DNA of 64,000 nt from an uncultured Draconibacterium sp. (GCF_963676815.1 NZ_OY781365.1:5738501-5802500), one strand, 5' to 3'. Positions 35,845-44,370 are shown, counted from the stretch's first letter. Notes: generated from the sequence alone by a model not told the origin. Numbers and translations are program-made.

Positions 35845-35905
35845 CTGACCTTTAATTATTTCAATTTAATAAACAGTGTGATTCAACTATAAATTCGCTG
35901 CAAAT

Positions 35906-36415
35906 TTAATGAAGTGGTTTTATTTCTACCATTTCTACCGAAAAAACTATCGTAGTATTTGGTGGAACTGTTCCGTAGCCGGTTTCGCCATAGCCCAATT
36001 CCGACGGAATAATAAGAAAAGCCTGGCCTCCTTCATCAATAACAGTCATTCCGTTGTTCCACCCGTCAATCAATCCTTCGGTACCCAATTCGAACTCCCA
36101 GGTGTTTTCACCTGTCGAATCGAATATACTTCCATCGATAAAACTGCCTACATATTTTACTACACAAGTATCTCCAACCTGCGGAAATGTACCGTTTCCA
36201 ACCGAATCGGTAACATAATAAACGCCGAGTGCTGTTGTGTCAATATCAAGTCCCCTGTTTGTAAGGGTGTCAAGGTAAATATTTAACAAAGCCTGCTCTT
36301 CTGCTTTTGTTGGCGGAATATAAGGCTCCCCTTCGTCAATACATGATGCAACCGCAACTCCAATAATAATCGCCAATAATAATCTTGTAACTAATCTCAT
36401 TTTCATTTTTAACAT
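35906..36415 (-). CDS. FKBP-type peptidyl-prolyl isomerase lipoprotein
   Basis: 169-residue lipoprotein (lipobox VASC). FKBP motifs GDTCVVKYVGSFIDGSIFDST, LIDGWNNGMTVIDEGGQAFL and PSELGYGETGYGTVPPNTTI are intact, so this copy is likely an active isomerase. Three ATGs are possible (36415, 36406, 36400); the shorter starts give a more usual signal length. It follows the NrnA-type gene by 2 bp and precedes a second, more divergent FKBP lipoprotein. Confidence 0.93.
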   Translation of the reverse strand: MLKMKMRLVTRLLLAIIIGVAVASCIDEGEPYIPPTKAEEQALLNIYLDTLTNRGLDIDTTALGVYYVTDSVGNGTFPQVGDTCVVKYVGSFIDGSIFDSTGENTWEFELGTEGLIDGWNNGMTVIDEGGQAFLIIPSELGYGETGYGTVPPNTTIVFSVEMVEIKPLH

Positions 36416-36417
36416 TT

Positions 36418-37458
36418 TTAAATTGTTGTTTCCAACAACTGATGCTTATACTCGGGTAAAAGTTGCGTGAACTTCGATAAAGTTTCTTCAAAGTTTAATT
36501 CCGACTCTCCTCCGGCAGCATTCAAATGCCCGCCACCATTGAAATGGCTTGACGAAAATTCATTAGCCGGAAAATTTCCTTTTGAGCGAAAAGATGCTTT
36601 TACATATTCATCTTTTTCTATAAACAGCGCGCTGAACACGATATTTTTTATCGACAGCGGGTAATTTACAAATCCTTCGGTATCGCCAGGTTGAAAATTA
36701 AATCGTTTCAACTCCTCTTTAGTTATACTAATTACGGCTGCCCTGTATTCGGGAAAAACCTGCATTTTTTCATTCAGGCAGTAACCCAGCAACTGCATGC
36801 GGTCGGCCGAATAATTATGAAATACCGACGATTGAATTTTATCGGTATTAATTTCATATTTCAACAATTCGGAAACTACTTTAAAAGTGTTTTTCGAAAT
36901 ATTGTGGCTAAAACCTCCTGTATCGGTAAGAATGCCGGTATACAAAGCTTCTGCAGCTTTTTGCGAAAGATTTTCGTTCAATCCGGTTGCTTCAAGTACA
37001 TCAAAAACCAACTCGGCAGTTGAGCTGTATGAAGTTTCGGAAACCATAAAATCGCAAAAATCTGTAGGATAAGGATGATGATCGATCAATACCTTTTTCT
37101 TCTCAAACTCAAGAATTTTCTTTTCCAGCTTCCCTGCTCGCGAGGCCTCGTTAAAATCCACACAGATCATTGCATCGGCTTCTTTCAACCAGCTTTTAGC
37201 TTTCTTTTTGTCTTTATCGTAAATAATTACCGGAACATCAGAAGAAAACCATTTTAGAAATACGGGATAGTCGTTTGCCGACAGTACTTTAACTTCGTGT
37301 CCTGAGTCGGCAAGCACCTGTCCAAGCCCAAGTGCAGATCCAATTGCATCGCCATCCGGATTTTCGTGAGGAATAACAACCAACTTCATTTTTGAAGCTG
37401 TAAGCAATGCTTTAATCGATGTAATAATCTCTATTTCAGTATTTTTCAAAATATTCAA
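36418..37458 (-). CDS. nrnA: DHH family phosphoesterase, NrnA-type
   Basis: 346-residue cytoplasmic phosphoesterase. IPHENPDGDAIGSALGL carries the first metal motif, ICVDFNEASR the second, VLIDHHPYP the DHH motif, LYTGILTDTGGF the fourth, and the DHHA1 domain closes with FNGGGHLNAAGG. NrnA degrades nano-RNAs and pAp. The start is a TTG at 37458; the next ATG would cut into the first beta strand, and a -7 box 14 bp upstream supports TTG. It heads the nrnA-FKBP-FKBP gene string. Confidence 0.92.
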   Translation of the reverse strand: MNILKNTEIEIITSIKALLTASKMKLVVIPHENPDGDAIGSALGLGQVLADSGHEVKVLSANDYPVFLKWFSSDVPVIIYDKDKKKAKSWLKEADAMICVDFNEASRAGKLEKKILEFEKKKVLIDHHPYPTDFCDFMVSETSYSSTAELVFDVLEATGLNENLSQKAAEALYTGILTDTGGFSHNISKNTFKVVSELLKYEINTDKIQSSVFHNYSADRMQLLGYCLNEKMQVFPEYRAAVISITKEELKRFNFQPGDTEGFVNYPLSIKNIVFSALFIEKDEYVKASFRSKGNFPANEFSSSHFNGGGHLNAAGGESELNFEETLSKFTQLLPEYKHQLLETTI

Positions 37459-37471
37459 AAATTAGAATTGG

Positions 37472-37479
37472 CAAAGATA
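37472..37479 (-). promoter_or_regulatory. -7 box of the nrnA operon
   Basis: TATCTTTG on the minus strand matches TAnnTTTG and lies 13 bp before the TTG start codon. Confidence 0.55.
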
Positions 37480-37578
37480 AAAAATCTTACCTCGCTGTAA
37501 AACCGATAGTTCTCAATTTTTGTTAATATTGTATAATACAAGCATTTATTTGATTTTAAACAACTAACAACTTTTAAA

Positions 37579-38010
37579 ATGGCTGGAAACAGGACTTTTA
37601 CAATGATTAAGCCCGGTGCGGTGCGAAAAAACTACGAAGGCGCAATTTTAAAAATGATTAACGATGCAGGTTTTAAAATTCGTGCCATGAAACTCACACG
37701 TATGTCGACAACACAGGCTGCTGCTTTTTACGAGGTTCATAAAGGCAAACCGTTCTACGATAAACTGGTGCAGTTTATGAGCTCGGGGCCAATTGTTGCA
37801 GCTATTTTAGAAAAAGAAAATGCTATTGAAGATTTTCGCAAACTGATTGGAGCCACTAATCCCGAAAATGCAGAAGAAGGCACTGTAAGAAAATTGTTTG
37901 CCTGCAGTGTTACTGAAAATGCTGTTCATGGCGCCGACAGTGATGAAAACGCCACGCGCGAAGCCGACTTTTTCTTTTCTACTTTCGAACGTTTTTACGA
38001 TTACGAATAA
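37579..38010 (+). CDS. ndk: Nucleoside diphosphate kinase
   Basis: 143-residue enzyme that transfers phosphate between nucleoside tri- and diphosphates via a phosphohistidine. TMIKPGAV (Lys11) begins the fold, and the active-site His117 lies in ENAVHGADS, the universal NDK motif. Length and end (FFFSTFERFYDYE) are normal for Bacteroidota. It stands alone between the nrnA operon (divergent) and the mutarotase (convergent), separated from the latter by a hairpin. Confidence 0.97.
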   Translation: MAGNRTFTMIKPGAVRKNYEGAILKMINDAGFKIRAMKLTRMSTTQAAAFYEVHKGKPFYDKLVQFMSSGPIVAAILEKENAIEDFRKLIGATNPENAEEGTVRKLFACSVTENAVHGADSDENATREADFFFSTFERFYDYE

Positions 38011-38014
38011 ATAT

Positions 38015-38040
38015 TTACACCGCCTTTTTAGGCGGTGTAA
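38015..38040. terminator. Hairpin between convergent ndk and mutarotase genes
   Basis: Perfect 10-bp arms TTACACCGCC and GGCGGTGTAA with a TTTTTA loop. T-runs outside the stem are weak on both strands, but position between convergent genes suggests a shared terminator. Confidence 0.6.
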
Positions 38041-38055
38041 AAAGCTTCCTTACTT

Positions 38056-38952
38056 TTATTCAACACTTATTACAGCGGTAGTTTCGTGCGATTCCCCCGA
38101 TGCCAGATCGATTTGATCATTGATTTTATTCACCGTCTCGAGGCAAACGAAAGTTTCATATCCATCATTGGGCATGTCACTCATTTGCTCGCTGGCTTCG
38201 GCTCCGGGATTCCAAACAGTTGAACACTTGCTGCCTTCTTTTGCAATCCTGATGTTTCGGTTAAAATATGGATCGTGAATAAGACAATCTGCTTCCGTAT
38301 CGAAATAATGCCGCGTTGTAGCTTCCTTCACTTCCAGCAATTCTTCTTCCTGAACGTAACGATTGCCGTCCAACTGGTTTTCGTAATGCGTATTTGCCAG
38401 TCCGTCTATTTTTATGTTCTCGATAGACGATAAATTAATATATGTATGCAGTGCAGAAGTGTACGAAATTGCAGCATCAGAAGGATTGTTAACTTTTAAG
38501 GTAACCGACAGCGTGTCTCCAATCACAAAAATCATTTCGGCAACAAAATCATGCGGCCAGTAAGCTTTGGTTTCTTCCGACGATTTTATTTGCATTGAAA
38601 CATAAGTCTCCCCTTTTTCCAAAGTATCTACCTCGGTAACTTCCCACATCGAAGTTCGGGCAAAACCGTGTTGTGGCATGGTCGAATCGCTGGCATGCGG
38701 GCCAAACCATGGAAAACAAACCGGAATTCCACCACGAATTGCTTTACCCTTTTCGAAAACACTGTAAGGGCTCATCCACAAAACATCGGTGGTTCGCATA
38801 GGCCTGAAACTGGTAATTTGCGCCCCATACAAGCAAATATCGGCTTCGGCATATTTATTTGTTATGGTTATAAAAGGCAAGTCGCCGTCAAGCTCCATAA
38901 AACCAACTTCGCCTTCAATTCCAAATTTTTCGTTTAATTCGTCAATATCCAT
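38056..38952 (-). CDS. Aldose 1-epimerase-like, D-hexose-6-phosphate mutarotase family
   Basis: 298-residue protein of the YeaD/galactose mutarotase fold: GAQITSFRPM, VLWMSPYSVFEKGKAIRGG, IPVCFPWFG, QHGFARTSMW with the catalytic His, LHTYINLS with a second His, and VWNPGAEASEQMSDM. Members interconvert anomers of hexose 6-phosphates. Cytoplasmic. It is 11 bp upstream of nothing in its direction and follows the DUF721 gene by 11 bp, so it may be the third gene of a recF-DUF721-mutarotase string. Confidence 0.92.
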   Translation of the reverse strand: MDIDELNEKFGIEGEVGFMELDGDLPFITITNKYAEADICLYGAQITSFRPMRTTDVLWMSPYSVFEKGKAIRGGIPVCFPWFGPHASDSTMPQHGFARTSMWEVTEVDTLEKGETYVSMQIKSSEETKAYWPHDFVAEMIFVIGDTLSVTLKVNNPSDAAISYTSALHTYINLSSIENIKIDGLANTHYENQLDGNRYVQEEELLEVKEATTRHYFDTEADCLIHDPYFNRNIRIAKEGSKCSTVWNPGAEASEQMSDMPNDGYETFVCLETVNKINDQIDLASGESHETTAVISVE

Positions 38953-38963
38953 AGTTTGTTAAG

Positions 38964-39254
38964 TTATTTAAATACAATCCTTGTTATCATTTCTTCTCCT
39001 GCGTTGTCATTAATCCGACGGCAAATCTCCTCGCGCATTAAAAACAATTCGTTTTTTACAACTGCCGAAGTAATGTCGACATATAAAACACGGTTACGGA
39101 TGTAAATATTTCGGGTGTAACGCGCAATGGTTTTCCCGAGCAGGTTTTCCCACCCCTGCACAATATCCACTTCTTTCAGTTTCCGCTCCATGCGGTTTTC
39201 CTCGATATACTGTTTTAAAACTTCGCTTAACGATTGTGTATTACTTCGTCTCAT
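38964..39254 (-). CDS. DUF721/DciA-like protein
   Basis: 96-residue protein with the DUF721 core: SEVLKQYIEENRMERKLKEV, VQGWENLLGKTIARYT and LYVDITSAVVKNELFLMREEI. DUF721 covers DciA, a loader or regulator of the replicative helicase in bacteria lacking DnaC. It overlaps the end of recF by 4 bp (ATGA), a linkage common in Bacteroidota and in keeping with a role near DNA replication. Confidence 0.9.
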   Translation of the reverse strand: MRRSNTQSLSEVLKQYIEENRMERKLKEVDIVQGWENLLGKTIARYTRNIYIRNRVLYVDITSAVVKNELFLMREEICRRINDNAGEEMITRIVFK

Positions 39255-40357
39255 TGTGCCAGTTCTACTTTTCCGTTTTCTACTTTAAAAATACGATAAT
39301 CGGCATCCATCTTTTTAATAATGGTGTCGAGATGTTCGCGATTGGTGTCGGTCAGAAATATCTGACCAAACTGTTCGCCCGCCACAGCCGTAACAATTTG
39401 CTCTACGCGGTGCTGATCCAGTTTATCAAAAATATCGTCCAGTAAAAGGATTGGATTAATACCCGAAATCTCTTTAATGAACTCGAACTGTGCCAGTTTC
39501 AACGCTACCAGGTAGGTTTTTTTCTGTCCCTGCGAACCCAGTTTTTTTATCAGGTAATCACCAATCTTTAATTGCAGATCGTCTTTATGAATTCCAACAG
39601 TTGTATACTGTACTACCCGGTCTTTTTGTAACGAAGCTTTTAGTAGCGATTCAAGATTCGAATCATATAAATCCGACTGGTGTACCAACTCCACCACTTC
39701 GTTACCTCCCGATATATAATTATAGTAACGTTGAAAAACCGGTATCAGCTTTTCCACAAAACGTGTACGTTCTTCGTGAATACGAGTTCCATATTCTACC
39801 AACTGATCGTCCCAGATTCCCAGCAGTTCTTCATCGAAATAACGATCACTAGCAAATTGTTTTAGCAGATTGTTCCGCTGCATCAGTGCCCGGTTGTATT
39901 TCAACAGGTCGTCGAGGTAAGTTTGGTTGTATTGCGAAATTACACCGTCCATAAATTTGCGGCGTTCGTCGCTGCCACCTAAAATCAGGTTCACATCCGA
40001 CGGTGTAATCATCACCAAAGGCAATAAACCAATGTGTTCCTGTAGCTTTTTATAAACCTTGGTATTACGTTTAAACTGCTTTTTCTGCCCTTTTTGCAAA
40101 CCACAATTAATCGTTTCTTTCGACTCCATTCGGCTGTAATTTCCGTTCAGCATAAAAAAGTTTTCGTCGTGATTGATATTCAGCTGATCGGTGGCATTAA
40201 AAAAACTTTTGCAAAACGACAGGTAATAAATAGCGTCGAGCATGTTGGTTTTTCCGGCGCCATTCTTACCAATAAAACAATTCAGTTTAGGCGAAAATTC
40301 AGCCTTTACCTCCAAAATATTTTTAAAATTTACAATTGAAATCTCTTCAATGTGCAT
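39251..40357 (-). CDS. recF: DNA replication/repair protein RecF
   Basis: About 368 residues from ATG 40357, chosen because MHIEEISIVNFKN is the usual RecF opening; the listed longer frame would begin with a non-ATG codon beyond the promoter. Walker A GKNGAGKT, ABC signature LGSQGQKKT and Walker B ILLLDDIFDKLD are intact, as is HKDDL. RecF is an SMC-like ATPase that helps load RecA at gaps with RecO and RecR. A -7 box lies 27-34 bp upstream of the ATG. Confidence 0.96.
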   Translation of the reverse strand: MHIEEISIVNFKNILEVKAEFSPKLNCFIGKNGAGKTNMLDAIYYLSFCKSFFNATDQLNINHDENFFMLNGNYSRMESKETINCGLQKGQKKQFKRNTKVYKKLQEHIGLLPLVMITPSDVNLILGGSDERRKFMDGVISQYNQTYLDDLLKYNRALMQRNNLLKQFASDRYFDEELLGIWDDQLVEYGTRIHEERTRFVEKLIPVFQRYYNYISGGNEVVELVHQSDLYDSNLESLLKASLQKDRVVQYTTVGIHKDDLQLKIGDYLIKKLGSQGQKKTYLVALKLAQFEFIKEISGINPILLLDDIFDKLDQHRVEQIVTAVAGEQFGQIFLTDTNREHLDTIIKKMDADYRIFKVENGKVELAQ

Positions 40358-40383
40358 TATTAACTTCTTTATAATGGTTACCA

Positions 40384-40391
40384 CAAAACTA
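40384..40391 (-). promoter_or_regulatory. -7 box of recF
   Basis: TAGTTTTG on the minus strand, an exact TAnnTTTG match, 27 bp before the RecF ATG. It supports the start at 40357. Confidence 0.55.
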
Positions 40392-40505
40392 TATAAAAAC
40401 CCTGCACATTTCTGAAATGTTGACAAAAAGGACTTAATAACACAACTATGTTGATTATTATAGAAAATAAAACAAGCATTGGTTTAGCTGTTTTGAAAAA
40501 AAAGC

Positions 40506-40513
40506 TATTTTTG
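40506..40513 (+). promoter_or_regulatory. -7 box of the TPR gene
   Basis: TATTTTTG on the plus strand, 25 bp before ATG 40539. Confidence 0.55.
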
Positions 40514-40538
40514 CGGCACAATTTTGAAAAAGAGAGAA

Positions 40539-41225
40539 ATGGCAAAGAAGAATGAACAGCAAGCCGATAATTTACAGGAACTTGAAAGTGCGTTAACAAA
40601 AACGGAACAATTTGTAGAAGATAATTCGAAAATCATTAGTTATGTGGTTGGTGGAATTATTATAGTTGTTGCTGCTTACCTTGGTTTTAATAAGTTTTAT
40701 GTACAACCGAAAGAAGACGAAGCAATTTCGCAAATGTTTATGGCCGAGAACTATTTTGAAAAAGATTCATTCAATCTGGCTATCAACGGCGATGGTAACT
40801 ACTTAGGTTTCCTTGATATTATTGATGATTACGGTATCACAAAATCAGCTAACCGTGCAAAATACTACACGGGTATTTCGTACCTGTACCTTGGTCAGTA
40901 CGAAGATGCATTGGATTATTTAAATGATTTTAAAACCGACGATTTGCTTTTGGCTCCTGTTGCCGAAGGTGCAAAAGGCGATGCTTACCTGGAGTTGGGT
41001 GAAACCGACAATGCATTGAAACAATACAAAAAAGCTTACGCAGCAAGCGATAACGAATTAACAACTCCGGTTTACATGATGAAAGCAGCGAATCTGCTGG
41101 AATCGATGGACGAGCTGGAAGATGCACTGGCATTGTACGAAGATATTAAAGCGGAATATCCGCAATCTACAGAAGGTACAAACGCCGACCGTTACATTGC
41201 ACGCATCAAAACAAAATTGAATTAA
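40539..41225 (+). CDS. Membrane-anchored tetratricopeptide repeat protein
   Basis: About 228 residues from ATG 40539. One transmembrane helix (ISYVVGGIIIVVAAYLGF, about residues 35-53) is followed by at least three TPR units (AKYYTGISYLYLGQYEDALD, GDAYLELGETDNALKQYKKA, AANLLESMDELEDALALYED). It resembles the YfgM-like tetratricopeptide proteins next to ribH in many Bacteroidota; YfgM assists periplasmic protein folding in E. coli. A terminator follows directly. Confidence 0.88.
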   Translation: MAKKNEQQADNLQELESALTKTEQFVEDNSKIISYVVGGIIIVVAAYLGFNKFYVQPKEDEAISQMFMAENYFEKDSFNLAINGDGNYLGFLDIIDDYGITKSANRAKYYTGISYLYLGQYEDALDYLNDFKTDDLLLAPVAEGAKGDAYLELGETDNALKQYKKAYAASDNELTTPVYMMKAANLLESMDELEDALALYEDIKAEYPQSTEGTNADRYIARIKTKLN

Positions 41226-41246
41226 AATGAATTCAAACGATAGTTA

Positions 41247-41270
41247 AACCCCTCTTCGGAGGGGTTTTTT
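41247..41270 (+). terminator. Terminator between TPR gene and ribH
   Basis: AACCCCTC and GAGGGGTT with a TTCG tetraloop, followed by six T residues: a textbook intrinsic terminator. Confidence 0.92.
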
Positions 41271-41284
41271 GTTTGTATAAACAT

Positions 41285-41292
41285 TACTTTTG
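41285..41292 (+). promoter_or_regulatory. -7 box of ribH
   Basis: TACTTTTG, an exact consensus match 29 bp before the ribH ATG. The spacer is too short for an FMN riboswitch. Confidence 0.55.
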
Positions 41293-41321
41293 CTACATCA
41301 GCAAAACAAAAAGACAGAATT

Positions 41322-41807
41322 ATGGCAACAAAAGATTTATCAGCATACGATATTAATTCGGTACCATCAGCAGAAAACATGCGTTTTGGCGTAGTAGTAG
41401 CCGAATGGAACTGGGAAATTACCTCGGCATTGGCAAACGGCGCTGTTGACACCTTAAAAAAACACGGAGCCACTGATGAAAACATTTCAGTAAAATATGT
41501 TCCCGGAACTTTTGAGCTTCCGTTGGGCGGACAATATTTTGCTGAATTGGATAATGTTGATGCGGTTATTCTGTTGGGTTGCGTTATTCAGGGCGACACT
41601 CGGCACTTCGACTACATTTGCGAAGGCGTAACTCAAGGAACAAAAGATTTGAACCTGAAATACAACAAACCGTTTATTTTTGGTGTTCTAACTACCAACA
41701 ACGAACAACAGGCGCTCGACCGTGCCGGAGGTAAATTAGGTAACAAAGGCGACGAAGCTGCTGTAACAGCCATTAAAATGGTTGCACTGCAACAGTCTTT
41801 CAAATAA
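41322..41807 (+). CDS. ribH: 6,7-dimethyl-8-ribityllumazine synthase
   Basis: 161-residue enzyme that condenses the pyrimidinedione with dihydroxybutanone phosphate in riboflavin synthesis and assembles into 60-mer or pentamer shells. VVAEWNWEIT, VPGTFELPLG and GCVIQGDTRHFDYIC (catalytic His95) are the classic motifs. It has its own promoter and lies apart from other rib genes. Confidence 0.97.
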   Translation: MATKDLSAYDINSVPSAENMRFGVVVAEWNWEITSALANGAVDTLKKHGATDENISVKYVPGTFELPLGGQYFAELDNVDAVILLGCVIQGDTRHFDYICEGVTQGTKDLNLKYNKPFIFGVLTTNNEQQALDRAGGKLGNKGDEAAVTAIKMVALQQSFK

Positions 41808-41828
41808 GTAAGACTCTAATTTCAAAAT

Positions 41829-41892
41829 CCGTCAACTGACGGAGAACTGAAATTATCAAGTCGAACTTATCCCGATGCGAAGCCCTCGGGAT
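41829..41892. repeat. Intergenic REP-like hairpins
   Basis: CCGTCA/TGACGG (41829-41842) and ATCCCGA/TCGGGAT (41869-41892) are two perfect short inverted repeats in the gap after ribH. Similar hairpins recur in Bacteroidota spacers. They could also end the ribH transcript. Confidence 0.5.
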
Positions 41893-41947
41893 CTGGAGGA
41901 TTTTATTCCCCTCCCTCCTTGTTCTAGCATATAATAAATGTAACGAC

Positions 41948-42517
41948 ATGAAACAAGTTCTGCACATAAAAAATATGGTTTGCAACCGCTGTATAAAGGT
42001 GGTGAAGGAAGAACTTGAAAAGCTCGATATTCAGATTGAAGCCATAGAATTGGGGAAAGTTGATGTTTCTGGAAGCCTCTCTCAGGAACAAACTGAAGAG
42101 GTGCGTTCGGTTTTAAACAACAATGGTTTTGAGTTAATCGATGACAAAAAAAGTCAGCTGATCGACCGCATAAAAACCATTATCATCGAAAAAATCCACT
42201 ACTCGAAAGAGGAAAAAGAGCCGGTGAATTTTTCGGATGTAATTGCATCCGATGTTAGTCACGACTATTCTTATATAAGTAAACTGTTTTCTTCGGTTGA
42301 AGGAATTACTATCGAGAAATACATCATCAATCAAAAAATCGAAAGAGTAAAAGAATTGCTGGTGTACGGAGAACTCACTTTGAACGAAATCTCCTATCAA
42401 TTGGGCTACAGTAGTGTTCAGCACCTTTCTAACCAATTTAAAAAGGTTACCGGATTAACACCTTCGCACTTTAAAAAGCTAAAAGAAAACAAGCGCAAAC
42501 CGCTCGACGAAGTGTAA
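41948..42517 (+). CDS. HMA-domain AraC-type metal-responsive regulator
   Basis: 189-residue protein joining two modules. Residues 1-65 form a heavy-metal-associated (HMA) fold with MVCNRC (Cys12 and Cys15), the metal-binding CxxC. Residues 85-185 form an AraC helix-turn-helix pair (SHDYSYISKLFSSVEGITIE, LTLNEISYQLGYSSVQHLSN, FKKVTGLTPSHFK). No sugar-type sensor domain is present. It is the first gene of a 17-kb metal-efflux cluster transcribed in the same direction, so Cu+ or a similar ion probably binds the HMA part and switches the downstream genes. The family assignment of both halves is clear; metal and target sites are inference. Confidence 0.92.
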   Translation: MKQVLHIKNMVCNRCIKVVKEELEKLDIQIEAIELGKVDVSGSLSQEQTEEVRSVLNNNGFELIDDKKSQLIDRIKTIIIEKIHYSKEEKEPVNFSDVIASDVSHDYSYISKLFSSVEGITIEKYIINQKIERVKELLVYGELTLNEISYQLGYSSVQHLSNQFKKVTGLTPSHFKKLKENKRKPLDEV

Positions 42518-42604
42518 AATCCCAAAATCTTATAATTCATTTCCAAAATAGTGTAAACAAATTCTCCTGAACCTTGCTTTACTTTGTATTGTAAAATTAA
42601 TAGA

Positions 42605-43864
42605 ATGCAAGCAGGACAATACATAGTAAAATTTTTAGGCGATTTTGCCATCATCTTAGGAGAAATGGCTCCATATCTTTTACTGGGATTTTTCTTTGCA
42701 GGATTGTTGTATGCATTTATTCCTCGCGAAAAAATTGACAAGTATTTTAATGGTTCGCCATTTCGCTCATCTGTTTTTTCATCATTATTGGGAATTCCGC
42801 TGCCATTATGTTCGTGCGGAGTAATCCCAACCGGAGCAGCCTTATATAAAAATGGTGCTTCAAAAGGTGGAACTGTTTCGTTTTTGATTTCTACGCCACA
42901 AACTGGTGTAGATTCTATATTGGCAACATTTTCATTGATGGGATTACCATTTGCTATTATTCGTCCGATTGCCGCATTGATTACAGGAATCTTCGGAGGA
43001 TTGATTACCAGTGTAATTACAAAAAATGAACCTGTAGAACAACATGTTGCAGAAACTGTATCAAAACCAAAATCATTAACTCATAAAATCAAGGCCATTT
43101 TTCGGTATGGTTTTGTGGAGTTTATTCAGGATATCTCAAAATGGCTGATCATTGGTCTCGTTTTAGCCGCCATTATTTCGGCTTTAATACCCAACGACTT
43201 TTTTGAGTTATTGAATATGTCGCCGATATTACAAATGCTGTTGATTCTGGTGGTCTCAGTTCCGCTGTACATTTGTGCAACCGGTTCAATTCCATTGGCT
43301 GCCATACTCATTTTAAAAGGAGTAAGTCCGGGTGCAGCTTTTGTACTGCTTATGGCAGGACCGGCAACCAACGCCGCTACCATTACAATGATCGGTAAAG
43401 TTTTAGGAAAGAAAAGTCTGTTTACCTATTTGGCAACCATTATAATTGGTGCAATGGGTTTCGGGTTGATCATCGATTATGCGATGCCGGTACAATGGTT
43501 TACAGAAATTACCAGTCAGCATTTAGGACACGATCATGGAACAAACCTGGCGTGGTGGCAGATTGGCTCAGGTGTTTTATTACTCGGACTGATTATAAAC
43601 GGTTACATTCAAAAATACCTCGCAGCAAAACAAAATTCTGAATCACAATTAAAGAACGATATTATCAAAGTACAAACTATTAAAGTTGAAGGAATGACTT
43701 GCAACCATTGCAAGGCAAATGTGGAAAACAACCTCAAAAAACTGGCATTTGTTGACAATGCAGTAGTAAACCTGGCCGACAAATCGGTTACTTTGGAAGG
43801 CGACGATATCGACCTGGAAAAGGTAAAAGAAACTGTTGAATCGATTGGCTATAAAGCTGTATAA
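42605..43864 (+). CDS. SO_0444-type metal efflux permease with C-terminal HMA domain
   Basis: About 419 residues from ATG 42605 (a TTG 21 bp earlier is less likely). Eight to ten transmembrane helices with the permease signature PLPLCSCGVIPTGAALY (Cys69 and Cys71), duplicated as MAGPATNAATITMIG; this is the DUF318/YraQ-like permease family. The last 62 residues are an HMA domain (VEGMTCNHCKANVE, CxxC at about 366/369). SO_0444-type proteins export copper or zinc. The HMA tail probably hands metal to the pore. It follows the HMA-AraC regulator by 87 bp and both carry a CxxC HMA, suggesting common metal. Confidence 0.9.
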   Translation: MQAGQYIVKFLGDFAIILGEMAPYLLLGFFFAGLLYAFIPREKIDKYFNGSPFRSSVFSSLLGIPLPLCSCGVIPTGAALYKNGASKGGTVSFLISTPQTGVDSILATFSLMGLPFAIIRPIAALITGIFGGLITSVITKNEPVEQHVAETVSKPKSLTHKIKAIFRYGFVEFIQDISKWLIIGLVLAAIISALIPNDFFELLNMSPILQMLLILVVSVPLYICATGSIPLAAILILKGVSPGAAFVLLMAGPATNAATITMIGKVLGKKSLFTYLATIIIGAMGFGLIIDYAMPVQWFTEITSQHLGHDHGTNLAWWQIGSGVLLLGLIINGYIQKYLAAKQNSESQLKNDIIKVQTIKVEGMTCNHCKANVENNLKKLAFVDNAVVNLADKSVTLEGDDIDLEKVKETVESIGYKAV

Positions 43865-43917
43865 GCATAAAGCATGTTAAAGCTTTGTTAAACGGTAGGC
43901 TAATTCGTTTAAACCTT

Positions 43918-43925
43918 TAGTTTTG
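43918..43925 (+). promoter_or_regulatory. -7 box before the HYC_CC_PP gene
   Basis: TAGTTTTG matches TAnnTTTG, 33 bp before the ATG, so the small Cys-rich protein and the CusA operon can be started separately from the permease gene. Confidence 0.5.
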
Positions 43926-43957
43926 TAAAACGTTTATTTAGTGAAGTTCAACTATAA

Positions 43958-44329
43958 ATGATAAGAAAACTCAACCATATAATTTTAGCGACTCTATTGT
44001 TGGCAACAACAATGGGATTTGCTGTGAGCAAACATTATTGCCACAGTTCGCTGGTTGATGTTTCTTTTTTCGCCAAGGCAGACTCGTGCTGCGACGATGG
44101 CGGATGTTGTACCAATGAAAATAACTTCTACCAGGTAAAAGAAGACTTTTCAGCACCTGCAATTTCTACAGTTCCGTTACTTGCTGAAATTGATGTTTTG
44201 AATCAGACGATTCTCGATCCTGATATTTTATTTCCAAACGAATTAACCGAAGAATTCGAATTAGCCGACGACCCGCCTCCTCCAACGGTTATGGAGTTTC
44301 TTGCGGCGGAGCAGTTATACCTTTTATGA
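43958..44329 (+). CDS. HYC_CC_PP family small secreted protein
   Basis: 123-residue protein with an N-terminal signal or membrane segment (HIILATLLLATTMGFAV). It bears the three landmarks that give the family its name: HYC at 26-28, paired cysteines (SCCDDGGCC, Cys44-45 and 50-51) and a proline run near the end (DDPPPPT). The function is not known; the Cys/His content and the position before a CusA-type pump suggest periplasmic metal binding or handover. Confidence 0.8.
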   Translation: MIRKLNHIILATLLLATTMGFAVSKHYCHSSLVDVSFFAKADSCCDDGGCCTNENNFYQVKEDFSAPAISTVPLLAEIDVLNQTILDPDILFPNELTEEFELADDPPPPTVMEFLAAEQLYLL

Positions 44330-44350
44330 TATTATTATGATAATTAATCA

Positions 44351-44370
44351 GATCATGAATACTCATGATC
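44351..44370. promoter_or_regulatory. Perfect palindrome upstream of the CusA gene
   Basis: GATCATGA and TCATGATC, 8-bp arms with 4-bp spacer, 37 bp before the CusA ATG. It may be an operator or a weak terminator/attenuator after the HYC_CC_PP gene (a short T-rich stretch, ATTTTCT, follows). Confidence 0.5.

Noticed and set aside
41271..41321. FMN riboswitch before ribH
   Set aside because: The space between terminator and start codon is only about 50 bp and shows a plain -7 box; too short for the RFN element.
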